In this document: piece after piece, positions 44,852 through 52,694 of the stretch
How positions within the stretch are numbered: the first letter of the stretch is position 1
Layout of the letters: the number at the start of each line of letters is the position of its first letter
Assembly (NCBI GenBank): GCA_964475165.1
Contig: CAYYVN010000008.1
Location: 25,146-89,145, forward strand
Direction: 5' to 3'
DNA: 64,000 nt
Origin: CAYUHK01 sp964475165
Lineage (GTDB): Bacteria; Verrucomicrobiota; Kiritimatiellia; JAAZAB01
The notes under the pieces: generated by a model
What the model was told of the DNA's origin: nothing
Seen by the model: the letters and a program-made list of their open reading frames with translations, nothing else
The model's database searches: none
Made by a program: the position numbers and the translations under genes

Positions 44852-46132
44852 CTAGCGCTCGCTGACCGGCCGGTAATGGCGCTGTAAAACTCCGTTATAG
44901 ATCTGGCGCGGCCGCGCGATTTTGAAGTTGGTCGAATGCACCATTTCATGCCAGTGCGCCAGCCAGCCGGGCATACGGCCAATGGCGAAGAGCACGGTGA
45001 ACATTTCATTGGGAATACCAATGGCCTTCAAGATCAAGCCCGAATAGAAATCCACATTGGGATAGAGCTTGCGCGATAAGAAATAATCATCGGATAAAGC
45101 CAAGTCTTCCAAGCGCAGGGCGATATCAAATAAGGGATTGTTCATCCCCGGCTTCCGCAGCAGTTTATGACAGGCTTGCTTGAGAATCTTGGCGCGCGGA
45201 TCAAAGTTTTTATAGACCCGATGCCCAAACCCCATCAGTCGTTCAGCGCTATGTTTGGATTTGGCCCGTTCGATGAAATCCTTGCCATCGCTCTTAGAGG
45301 CCAGGATGCGTTCCAGCATCTGAATGACCTCCTGATTGGCGCCCCCATGGCGCGGGCCCCAGAGCGCCGCGATACCGGAGGAAATCACGGCATAGATATT
45401 GGCCAGGCTCGAGCCCACCATGCGGACCGTAGAGGTGCTGCAATTCTGCTCATGATCGGCGTGCAGGATCAGGAATAAATCCAAGGCGCGGACGATATCG
45501 GCATCCTGATGGTAATCCTTGACCGGCGATGAAAACATCATGTTCAAGAAGTTTTCCACATATTTCAGCTTAAAGGAGGGATAGACCACTGGTTCGCCGA
45601 TGGATTTCTTGTAAGAGAAGGCGGCAATCGTGCGCACTTGCGAGATGAGATTGGCCATGAACTGTTTCTCGACCGCCGGATCCAGCACATCGGGTAAGGG
45701 ATAAAAGGTGGATAGCGAAGCCACCATGGTGGAGAGGATACCCATGGGATGCGCATATTTCGGGAAGGCCAGGAAAAAATGGCGCATATCTTCATGGATC
45801 AGGGAAGATTCATTCAGATGATTGGAAAACTGGGCCAGATCCTGGCGGCTGGGTAAATGGCCGTGAATCAGCAGATAGGCGATTTCGGTGAAGGTGGATT
45901 TTTCCGCCAATTCCTCGATCGGATATCCTCGATAGAAGAGCTTGCCCCGGTCACCATCAATGAATGAGATGGCGCTTTGGCACACCCCTGTATTGGCCAG
46001 GCTGTTATCAAGCGTGATTAGATTGGCCTGCTCGCGCAATTGGGAAACATCCAAGGCGCGTTCGCCCTGGCTGCCCGTGATGAGGGGTAGGGCATATTCT
46101 TTTTTATCGACGATCAGCTTTGCCTGAGCCAT
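44852..46132 (-). CDS. gltA: Citrate synthase, type II
   Basis: It condenses acetyl-CoA and oxaloacetate. The catalytic His residues lie in LWGPRHGGANQEVI and MGFGHRVYKNFDPRA, and the Asp in NVDFYSGLILKAIGIP. 426 residues matches the hexameric Gram-negative type, including an N-terminal beta domain (AKLIVDKKEYALPLITGSQG). AGGAGG lies upstream of the ATG at 46132. Together with a 2-oxoacid:ferredoxin oxidoreductase this suggests an at least partial TCA route. Confidence 0.96.
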   Translation of the reverse strand: MAQAKLIVDKKEYALPLITGSQGERALDVSQLREQANLITLDNSLANTGVCQSAISFIDGDRGKLFYRGYPIEELAEKSTFTEIAYLLIHGHLPSRQDLAQFSNHLNESSLIHEDMRHFFLAFPKYAHPMGILSTMVASLSTFYPLPDVLDPAVEKQFMANLISQVRTIAAFSYKKSIGEPVVYPSFKLKYVENFLNMMFSSPVKDYHQDADIVRALDLFLILHADHEQNCSTSTVRMVGSSLANIYAVISSGIAALWGPRHGGANQEVIQMLERILASKSDGKDFIERAKSKHSAERLMGFGHRVYKNFDPRAKILKQACHKLLRKPGMNNPLFDIALRLEDLALSDDYFLSRKLYPNVDFYSGLILKAIGIPNEMFTVLFAIGRMPGWLAHWHEMVHSTNFKIARPRQIYNGVLQRHYRPVSER

Positions 46133-46209
46133 GCTAATCCTCCTTGATCAGGACTAAGTGCGCAGCCGGTCTACGCGCTGGCCTTCGTCACAGACGCACC
46201 AGTTTTTTC

Positions 46210-46237
46210 TTGCCTTGGCCATCCAATTCAGCATAAT
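46210..46237 (+). promoter_or_regulatory. Promoter of the lipoprotein gene
   Basis: TTGCCT (46210-46215) and CATAAT (46232-46237) are 16 bases apart. The start site would be about 40 bases before the ATG at 46285. It lies in the divergent gap to gltA. Confidence 0.55.
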
Positions 46238-46284
46238 GCGCAAGTAAAAGCAATGTTTATCCGTTCCAGCGGAAAGGACCAGAT

Positions 46285-46770
46285 ATGAAGCTGTGGCCTC
46301 AGATAGCGGGCGCTGGCCTGATGGCAGTGGGGATGCTGTTCTTGGCAGCTTGTGGCAACGAACCAACGGCCGCTGTGGGCCAGCCGGATCAGGCTTTGAT
46401 GGCGGAGGAGCCTGGCAGGGCACAGGCAGCGCCCATCCAAGCCGCTGCTGAAGCTCCTGCGCCCTTGCCCTTTACGCCGGAAATGAGCGCGGAATTCATG
46501 CGCCAGGTTATGGAAGCCAGCGCGCGCATCGAGGCGCTCAAAGCTGAAATCGCTGCTCGGCAGACGGTTCTTTTTGAAACCCATCCGGAAGTTAAGGTCT
46601 ATCGCGCGCAATTGATTGCGATGCAAGGGCAGATCAATAAAATCCTGGCGGAGGATGAGGAGCTGGCCAGCCTGCAGTTGAATCGGGATATCATGTGGTC
46701 CACCATGCCGGTTCTGCCGCGCGGTCCTTTCTCGGCTGGCCCCGGACGCAGCGTAAATCCGATGCGCTAA
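46285..46770 (+). CDS. Hypothetical lipoprotein with a coiled-coil-like segment
   Basis: 161 residues. The signal peptide ends in LAACG, a classic lipobox (Cys about residue 23). A Pro/Ala-rich spacer leads to a helical, charged segment (about residues 70-130) with EASARIEALKAEIAARQ and VKVYRAQLIAMQGQI, likely coiled coil. No known family recognised. GGAAAGG precedes the ATG. The 165 bases after it show no gene until the flavodoxin. Confidence 0.7.
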   Translation: MKLWPQIAGAGLMAVGMLFLAACGNEPTAAVGQPDQALMAEEPGRAQAAPIQAAAEAPAPLPFTPEMSAEFMRQVMEASARIEALKAEIAARQTVLFETHPEVKVYRAQLIAMQGQINKILAEDEELASLQLNRDIMWSTMPVLPRGPFSAGPGRSVNPMR

Positions 46771-46935
46771 AAGCGCGCGGCTTTCAGGCAGATCTGGCGC
46801 GGAGCATTTTGCTGTGGGATGGCCGCTCCCGCCCGTCAGCTGGCCGGGCGTGCGCTAGATCGCTCTCAAGCCCGGTGGGCTTGGCCCAGGCGCCGGCATC
46901 CATTTCCGAGCGAGTTATTTTTATAAGGAGTAAAT

Positions 46936-47415
46936 ATGGCCCAGATCTTGATAGTCTATTATTCGCGTTCCGGCAATACGCAGCGTATGGCGGAGCTGGT
47001 CGCCGAAGGCGTGCGCCAGGGCGGCGCGGCGGCGAGGGTACAAGCGGTGGAGCAGGTGGCCTTGGCAGAATTATTGGAGGTGGATGGCTTGATCCTCGGC
47101 TCGCCGACTTATTACGGCAGCATGGCCGCGGAGATCAAGCGCTTCATCGATGAGAGCGTTAAACTGCATGGCCGCTTGGTGGGTAAAATAGGCGGTGCGT
47201 TTTCATCATCGGGCAGCTTGGCTGGTGGCAATGAAACGGCCATTCTGGATATGCTTAAAGCCCTCCTGGTTCATGGCATGATTGTGCCCGGCTGCGTCGA
47301 TGGCGATCATTATGGCCCGGTAGCCGTGGGCGCGCCCGATGCGCGCTCCGCCGCTCAATGTCATCAAATGGGGCGCATCGTGGCCCAGTTGGCCGGTCGC
47401 TTAGCGGCTTCTTAA
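46936..47415 (+). CDS. Flavodoxin-like NAD(P)H:quinone oxidoreductase (WrbA-like)
   Basis: An FMN-binding protein of the flavodoxin fold, 159 residues. VYYSRSGNTQRMAELVAEG is the phosphate loop; LGSPTYYGSMAAEIKRFID is the second FMN-contact region, characteristic of WrbA-type proteins. A GGAFSSSGSLAGGNET segment forms the third. It carries electrons or reduces quinones in the cytoplasm. AAGGAG stands before the ATG. The next gene is 105 bases away. Confidence 0.85.
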   Translation: MAQILIVYYSRSGNTQRMAELVAEGVRQGGAAARVQAVEQVALAELLEVDGLILGSPTYYGSMAAEIKRFIDESVKLHGRLVGKIGGAFSSSGSLAGGNETAILDMLKALLVHGMIVPGCVDGDHYGPVAVGAPDARSAAQCHQMGRIVAQLAGRLAAS

Positions 47416-47520
47416 GGTCAGCCACGGGCGCGGGGCCAATACTAGTCCTTTATTTTAGAGTATAACCAGATGGCCGCCAGCCTGGGGCGGCGTTGAGCCA
47501 CACAAAAGGAGTGCGATGCC

Positions 47521-48402
47521 ATGAAGGCGGCCAGCGAACAAACCAGCAAGCAGTTTAAGACCCAAACGCCCATGGCCCAGCGCGGATTTTTTCTCAAAGG
47601 TTCCGCCGCGTTGGATTGGGGTATGCAGAATCGGCTGGCGCGGATTTTTAATGCGCAAAGTGGGCGCACCGTGATGCTGGCCATTGATCACGGTTATTTC
47701 CAGGGACCAACCACCGGCTTGGAACGCATTGATCTTGATATCTTGCCCTTGGTGCCGGCCGCCGATGCGCTGATGCTGACGCGCGGCATCTTGCGCAGCA
47801 CCGTACCGCCCATCTATCAAAAGCCCATGGTGCTGCGCGCCAGCGGCGGACCCAGTATTCTGAAGGAGCTTTCCAATGAAGAAATCGCCTTGGATATCGA
47901 AGATGCCCTGCGTCTGAATGCGGCTATGCTGGCGGTCCAGGTATTTATCGGAGGTGAATATGAAACGCGCTCCGTGCATAATCTGACCCGCTTAGTTGAT
48001 CAGGGGCTGCGCTACGGCCTGCCGGTCATGGCCGTAACGGCCGTGGGCCGGGAGATGGTGCGCGATGCCAGATATTTTCGCCTGGCCTGCCGGATCTGCG
48101 CAGAGTTGGGAGCCCAGGTGGTTAAAACCTATTACGTGGCCGAGGGTTTTGATACGGTGACCGCCTCTTGCCCGGTGCCCATCGTCATGGCCGGCGGCAA
48201 GAAACTGCCCGAGCTGGAAGCCTTGACCATGGCCTATCAAGCGGTGCAGGCAGGCGCCGCCGGAGTGGATATGGGCCGTAATATATTTCAAAGCGCCGCG
48301 CCGCTGGCGATGATCCAAACCATCGCTGAGCTCGTGCACCACGATCTGGAGCCGCAGGCCGCTTTGCAGCATTATCAGGCTTTACAAAACCAGAGTCTCT
48401 AA
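47521..48402 (+). CDS. lsrF: LsrF-like class I aldolase/thiolase
   Basis: A 293-residue homolog of LsrF, the enzyme that cleaves 3-hydroxy-5-phosphonooxypentane-2,4-dione with coenzyme A in AI-2 breakdown. Much of the sequence is near-identical in pattern: LKGSAALDWGMQNRLARIFN, MLAIDHGYFQGPTTGLERID, and GAAGVDMGRNIFQS. The Schiff-base Lys is K202 in VVKTYY. LsrK, LsrG or the Lsr transporter are not near, so the substrate may differ. It is followed at once by an SDR and an opposite-strand class II aldolase. Confidence 0.85.
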   Translation: MKAASEQTSKQFKTQTPMAQRGFFLKGSAALDWGMQNRLARIFNAQSGRTVMLAIDHGYFQGPTTGLERIDLDILPLVPAADALMLTRGILRSTVPPIYQKPMVLRASGGPSILKELSNEEIALDIEDALRLNAAMLAVQVFIGGEYETRSVHNLTRLVDQGLRYGLPVMAVTAVGREMVRDARYFRLACRICAELGAQVVKTYYVAEGFDTVTASCPVPIVMAGGKKLPELEALTMAYQAVQAGAAGVDMGRNIFQSAAPLAMIQTIAELVHHDLEPQAALQHYQALQNQSL

Positions 48403-48421
48403 CCCGCCCGGAGTTTGTGCT

Positions 48422-49570
48422 ATGAGCAGTCACGCGCCTGAACCCAATACCCTGCGCCGCTTATCCCAGGCGGCAACGCTCCTGCGCGGGATTCTGGCTG
48501 TGCCCACCGAGCAAGAAGATGACCCTTTCGGTCGTGTCTTGGTGCGCTGTTTGCCGGGGGTGGCCGCCTTGAATAATGGGCTGGATAGGCAACAGCTGCC
48601 GCTGTTGGTGAAAGCGTTGGAAGCCAATCTGGCCCAAGATGATCTGCGCGAACGCTTGCAACAGGTGGTCAATCAATATATCGCCCAAAATGATAGCCCA
48701 CCCACCAGCATCATTTTAGAGGGCATGGGCACCTTGCATATTGAATATCCGCAGAGCAAATATCATCCTTTGCAAAATAAGGTGGCCCTGGTGACCGGAG
48801 CCGCCGGCGCTATCGGCGCCGGGGTGTGCCGCGGCTTACTGCAGGGCGGTTGCCATATCGCGGCCACGGATTGCGATCAGCGGGCGCTCGATGAGCTGGT
48901 TGCTGAATTGGAAGTTATTGGGCCGGAGCGGGTTATGGGGGTACATATGGATGTCACCAACCGCGAGGATGTGAGCGCCGGGTTTGAGTCAGTATGTCAA
49001 GCCTGGGGTGGAGTGGATATCGTGGTGGTCAACGCCGGCATAGCGTTAGTGTCTTCCTTGATGGAGTTGGATACGGAAGCTTTTCGTCAACTAGAACAGG
49101 TTAATGTGGAGGGCACATTTTTGACCCTGGCCGAAGCGGGCCGCTGGATGTCGCTGCAAAATACGGGTGGAGATATTATTCTTATTTCAACCAAAAATGT
49201 TTTCGCTCCCGGCGCTCAGTTTGGCGCCTATAGCGCGACGAAGGCCGCCGGCCATCAACTGGCCCGCATCGCCGCCCTGGAACTATCCTCCTTCGGTATC
49301 CGCGTGAATATGGTGGCTCCGGATGCGGTCTTTGCCGATGGCGCCCGCAAGTCCGGATTATGGGCGGCGATCGGTCCGGCGCGCATGCAGGCGCGCGGCT
49401 TGGATGAAAAGGGCTTGGAAGAATACTATCGCAATCGCAATCTGCTGAAAGCGCGCGTCACGCCGCAGCATGTTGCCAATGCCGTTTTATTTTTCGCAAC
49501 ACGCCAAACCCCGACCACCGGGGCCACCTTACCCGTGGATGGTGGCATCCCAGAGGCGATGCCGCGTTAA
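48422..49570 (+). CDS. Short-chain dehydrogenase with an unusual N-terminal extension
   Basis: A 382-residue protein. From about residue 118 it is an SDR: LVTGAAGAIGAG binds NAD(P), VNAGIAL follows, the catalytic Ser is near ILISTKN, and YSATK is the Tyr-Lys pair; VDGGIPEAMPR ends it. Residues 1-117 are not SDR: a helical part (about 35-90) then SIILEGMGTLHIEYP. A similar linker precedes the SDR domain in bifunctional rhamnulose-phosphate-type aldolase/dehydrogenases, but the aldolase itself is absent. Likely oxidises a sugar or sugar phosphate. Spaced 19 bases from the LsrF-like gene, thus one operon. Confidence 0.72.
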   Translation: MSSHAPEPNTLRRLSQAATLLRGILAVPTEQEDDPFGRVLVRCLPGVAALNNGLDRQQLPLLVKALEANLAQDDLRERLQQVVNQYIAQNDSPPTSIILEGMGTLHIEYPQSKYHPLQNKVALVTGAAGAIGAGVCRGLLQGGCHIAATDCDQRALDELVAELEVIGPERVMGVHMDVTNREDVSAGFESVCQAWGGVDIVVVNAGIALVSSLMELDTEAFRQLEQVNVEGTFLTLAEAGRWMSLQNTGGDIILISTKNVFAPGAQFGAYSATKAAGHQLARIAALELSSFGIRVNMVAPDAVFADGARKSGLWAAIGPARMQARGLDEKGLEEYYRNRNLLKARVTPQHVANAVLFFATRQTPTTGATLPVDGGIPEAMPR

Positions 49571-49575
49571 GCCAT

Positions 49576-50226
49576 TCATTGCCCGGCTTCCATCATCTTG
49601 AGGCGGTGTTGCGGCCCGGCTAGGGCCATCAATTCCTGCCCCTGGGCTGGCGTCAAGAAGCGCGGGCGGCCCACTATGGTGGCGGCCACTAAAGACTTGG
49701 CGGCATCCTCCACGACCACGCAGCGATAATAGGCCTGTTTCATATTGACGCCCATGGCCAGCACGCCATGGTTGACCATGAAAATTGTATCACAGCTTTT
49801 GGCCTTGCGGGCCATGGCCTCTGCCAGGCGGCGCGTGGTCGGGGTGATGTAGGGGACGGTGCCCGTGCGCCCAAGATCATTGATGAATTCGGCGAACATG
49901 GGCTTGAAGGTCACCCCGGAGCTGATGACTCCGGAAGCCCAGGCGGAATGAGTGTGGAAAATCACGCTGATATCTGGTCGCGCGCGATAGATGGCCAGGT
50001 GCATGTTGTATTCGGAAGTGGGCTTGTGTTTCCCGCGCACCTGGCGTCCGTCCGCCAGTTGCAGGCCGCACAGGTCGCTGGGTTTCATTTCGTCCATGGC
50101 AAATCCGCTGGGTTTCATCCAGATGATTTTGCCTTCGCGCGCGCTGATATTGCCGCCCGCCCCGGCTACTAGGCGGGCTTGCACGATTTTTAGTCCATAG
50201 GCAACCAATTCCTGGCGGATGCTCAT
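49576..50226 (-). CDS. Class II sugar-phosphate aldolase (FucA-like)
   Basis: A zinc-dependent aldolase of 216 residues in the AraD/FucA family. The FucA active-site residues are in place: E72 in TSEYN, H91 and H93 in FHTHS, and H153 in NHGVLA. GGNISARE is the phosphate-binding loop. Candidates are L-fuculose-1-phosphate, 5-deoxyribulose-1-phosphate or a related ketose phosphate; the sequence does not decide. It converges on the SDR gene (five bases apart). AGGAGGA precedes the ATG. Confidence 0.88.
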   Translation of the reverse strand: MSIRQELVAYGLKIVQARLVAGAGGNISAREGKIIWMKPSGFAMDEMKPSDLCGLQLADGRQVRGKHKPTSEYNMHLAIYRARPDISVIFHTHSAWASGVISSGVTFKPMFAEFINDLGRTGTVPYITPTTRRLAEAMARKAKSCDTIFMVNHGVLAMGVNMKQAYYRCVVVEDAAKSLVAATIVGRPRFLTPAQGQELMALAGPQHRLKMMEAGQ

Positions 50227-50395
50227 CTTATTCCTCCTTCAATTTCCTTAACGATTTATGGGAGCAATGTAGCCAGGCGAGGGCTGTCGGTCAAGCACCG
50301 GTGCCGAAAAGCTCACTTTAGCCTGGCCTTCTGGCTGGCTCCGGAGCCGCCGGCCGGCGCGGACTCCCGGCTGCTAGGGGGAGCTGAATTGGTGA

Positions 50396-50423
50396 TTGAC
50401 TTTTGAGCATTAAAAGGCATAAT
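50396..50423 (+). promoter_or_regulatory. Promoter of the membrane zinc-finger-like gene
   Basis: TTGACT (50396-50401) and CATAAT (50418-50423), 16 bases apart, are about 40 bases before the ATG at 50465 with AAGGAGAGG. Confidence 0.65.
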
Positions 50424-50464
50424 AGCGGCAGAAACAGAAAGGCGGCTTTGCCGAAAGGAGAGGT

Positions 50465-50947
50465 ATGAAAGATCTGCCAGCTAAAAAAGAGGTGAATGGT
50501 GTGCACTTGCCCAAGGATCCTTTTGCCTATATTGCCCTTTGGCAAATGCTGACGTTCATCTTGCTCTTATTGTTGATCTGGCTGAATGAATTGAAGGATA
50601 TGCAAGGCTTCTTCTTTCAGACAGCCCCGGAAAGCATTAATTATTTCCGTGGGTTCACTCTTTCGGCGGGGGTTTTTCTGACAGCCATGCTGACCATCGG
50701 CAATACCTACTTGCAGCAAAAAAAGGTTTTGAATGCGCTGCTTTCGGTTTGTTCCCATTGTCGACGGGTGCAGGTCCGTCCTAATGTATGGAAGCAGATG
50801 GAGGAGTATATCAGCGAGAATTCCTTGCTGTCCTTCACGCATGGTTTATGTCCCACTTGCATGAGCAGCATGATGCAGGAGATCGAGCAGCGCCCGTCCT
50901 GTAGACATGAGGGCGCCAGCAATTCAGCTTGCGGCTGCCAGGTTTAG
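50465..50947 (+). CDS. Two-helix membrane protein with a Cys-His motif of sensor proteins
   Basis: 160 residues: two helices (about 21-41 and 60-82), then a cytoplasmic Cys-His segment. C96, C99, H126, C129 and C132 lie in SVCSHCRRVQVRPNVWKQME, YISENSLLSFTHGLCPTC. This matches the module often found at the end of PAS/response-regulator/diguanylate cyclase proteins (C..CK.IRD...W...E.YI..HS...FSHGICP.C). Here it has no sensor or output domain, only a membrane anchor. A second Cys-rich tail (C146, C156, C158) ends the protein. The ssrA gene starts 21 bases later. Confidence 0.6.
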   Translation: MKDLPAKKEVNGVHLPKDPFAYIALWQMLTFILLLLLIWLNELKDMQGFFFQTAPESINYFRGFTLSAGVFLTAMLTIGNTYLQQKKVLNALLSVCSHCRRVQVRPNVWKQMEEYISENSLLSFTHGLCPTCMSSMMQEIEQRPSCRHEGASNSACGCQV

Positions 50948-50956
50948 GCTTAAGAT
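50929..50956 (+). promoter_or_regulatory. Probable ssrA promoter inside the preceding gene
   Basis: TTGCGG (50929-50934) and TAAGAT (50951-50956) are 16 bases apart. The -35 lies within the last codons of the zinc-finger-like gene. The start site would lie a few bases before the mature tmRNA 5' end at 50969, leaving a short leader for RNase P. Confidence 0.5.
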
Positions 50957-50968
50957 ATCCCGAGATAT

Positions 50969-51326
50969 GGGGGCGATGGGTTTCGACGTGTAGGTTGAAG
51001 CTTGCGTCGCGCGCCGAGGACCCCGGTTGGCCTCGTTAAACACCCGGGAACAAAACTCAAACGCCAATCACGAATTGGCCCTCGCGGCTTAATTGCTCCG
51101 CGACGTCTGCCGGTTGACCGCCTGCTAAACCGAACGGACGACGATAGCGGGCTGGGTTTTTCGGTCGGGCGACCGGACCGAAAAGCAAGACTTATACTGG
51201 GCGCTGGCCGCGGCTAAGGCCTGTCTATCGGCAGAAGCCGCAGCGAGAATTAATAGATAGAACACGCGCGTAGAAGCGAAAGTGACTCTTATGCGGACGG
51301 GGGTTCGACTCCCCCCGCCTCCACCA
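50969..51326 (+). ncRNA. ssrA: Transfer-messenger RNA
   Basis: A 358-base tmRNA. The 5' end GGGGGCG pairs with CGCCUCC at the 3' end, followed by A and an encoded CCA (51323-51326). GATGGGTTTCGAC is the conserved 5' tRNA-like part, and GGGGTTCGACTCCCC the T arm. The tag reading frame ends in NANHELALAA with TAA at 51090-51092, matching the usual LAA protease signal. The resume codon is not certain; the open stretch may begin at 51048 (EQNSNANHELALAA). It rescues stalled ribosomes with SmpB, whose gene is not in this window. Confidence 0.96.
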
Positions 51327-51355
51327 GCTTGTGTGCTCGGCCAGCGGCAGACCAA

Positions 51356-51730
51356 TCAATCCAGTTGCCGCGGGGGCATATCAGATTCCGCCAAACCCAG
51401 ATAATGCCCCAATTCATGCAGGTAAGTGGTGCGGATCTCCTGACGATAGATCCCGCTATCAGCCTGGGCCGCTTGCCAGATATTATCCAGGAACAAAGTG
51501 ATTTGCGGCGGCCAAAGCGTCTCGCCCTCCTGAGCTGGCAGGGAGGCGCCTTCAAATAGTCCCAGGGTATCCGGGGCAATGCCCTCGGCCACCAGCTCGG
51601 GGTGGGGGCCAGGGGCGAAGATCACCACCAGCTGTTGCAGCTTGGCCTGCACCGCGGGCGGCAAGGCCTGCTGCAAAGAGTCGAGTTCCTCTTGGGCCGT
51701 CTGCGCCAACCATTTCCAGCTAGGCCGCAT
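51356..51730 (-). CDS. Zincin-like metallopeptidase family protein
   Basis: 124 residues. TTYLHELGHYLGLAESDMPP is the HExxH-type zinc site with the following glutamate/aspartate pattern of the zincin_1 (PF06262) family. ITLFLDNIW is the usual beta strand before it. Such proteins are small, probably soluble and of unknown substrate. The 3' end faces the tmRNA gene, 29 bases away. No ribosome site is clear at the ATG. Confidence 0.8.
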   Translation of the reverse strand: MRPSWKWLAQTAQEELDSLQQALPPAVQAKLQQLVVIFAPGPHPELVAEGIAPDTLGLFEGASLPAQEGETLWPPQITLFLDNIWQAAQADSGIYRQEIRTTYLHELGHYLGLAESDMPPRQLD

Positions 51731-51927
51731 AGCTTCTCCGGCGGATTTTGCCTGGCCCGGGGCTGGGTCTCCTTCAGCGGCGGGAGCGGATCCATGAGCG
51801 TGGCCCCAAGCATTTCAGCATGACAACCCAGGCAGAATAGGCTATTCTGAATGCCAATTCAATATTTGAGAGGTCCGCCGATAGTCGGGCCGCGGCTGGG
51901 TCAGAGCGCCCGGTGAAAGGATGGGAT

Positions 51928-52362
51928 ATGAGCAGGCAGCGCGCAGGCTTCACCTTGATCGAGATTTTGGTGGTGGTATTGATTATTTCCATCTTGGCCG
52001 GGATTGTGGGGGTCAGCGTTTTACGGCATCCCGGCGAAGCCAAGGTGACGGCTGCCAAGTTACAGATCAAAAACTTTAAGCATGCGCTCAATGTATATCG
52101 GATGGAACAAAACCAATATCCCACCCAGGAACAAGGTTTGGAGGCGTTGTGCCAGAAACCTGTGCGCCCGCCCATCCCTGAGCGCTACCCGGAGGAGGGC
52201 TATCTCGACAGCCGCAGCCTGCCCAAGGACCCTTGGAACCGTGATTATATTTACCTGGCGCCCGGGCGTCAGCATGAACCCTATGAAGTGCTTTGCTATG
52301 GGAGCGACGGCGAGGTTGGCGGCAGCCAGGATGCGGCCGACATCTCCAGCTCAGATTTGTGA
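51928..52362 (+). CDS. gspG: Type II secretion major pseudopilin GspG
   Basis: A type II secretion or type IV pilin-like protein. The prepilin cleavage site is AGFTLIEILVVVLIISILAG near the N-terminus, with glutamate at position 5. QNQYPTQEQGLEALCQKP is the GspG signature and DPWNRDYIYLAPG the calcium-binding/loop region. 144 residues from ATG 51928; AAAGGATGGG before it decides against the GTG at 51913. It overlaps the next pseudopilin by one base (TGATG). Confidence 0.94.
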   Translation: MSRQRAGFTLIEILVVVLIISILAGIVGVSVLRHPGEAKVTAAKLQIKNFKHALNVYRMEQNQYPTQEQGLEALCQKPVRPPIPERYPEEGYLDSRSLPKDPWNRDYIYLAPGRQHEPYEVLCYGSDGEVGGSQDAADISSSDL

Positions 52363-52694
52363 TGAAGGATGGCTTCACTTTGCTGGAAACTCTGGTGGCC
52401 CTGCTCGTTTTGGCCATCGCCTTTACGGTGGTTTTGGAGACTCAGCTCACCAGCTTGCGCATGCAGCAGTCCGCTAGAGGCCTGCGCCTGATACGCATGG
52501 AGACCGAACGCGTTTGTCTGGCCGTCCATTTGCGCCAGACGCCCTCCCAGATTTTGGCGGCCACCGGCCATGAGGTGAACTTGACGGCCCTGACGCTGCC
52601 GGAGAGCATGCCTCCCGGTTTGCTGGCCTGGAATATCGCTGTGCGGGAGCGCCCTTCAGGAGGGCAAATGCTCATCACCCGCGCCGCCGACTGA
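52362..52694 (+). CDS. Minor pseudopilin (GspI-like)
   Basis: 110 residues with a prepilin N-terminus DGFTLLETLVALLVLAIAFT. The C-terminal part, LRMQQSARGLRLIRMETERV, resembles GspI-type minor pseudopilins in length and helix layout. Start ATG 52362 shares one base with the gspG stop. The 3' end overlaps the opposite-strand bactofilin-like gene by 39 bases. No further gsp gene follows here. Confidence 0.7.
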   Translation: MKDGFTLLETLVALLVLAIAFTVVLETQLTSLRMQQSARGLRLIRMETERVCLAVHLRQTPSQILAATGHEVNLTALTLPESMPPGLLAWNIAVRERPSGGQMLITRAAD

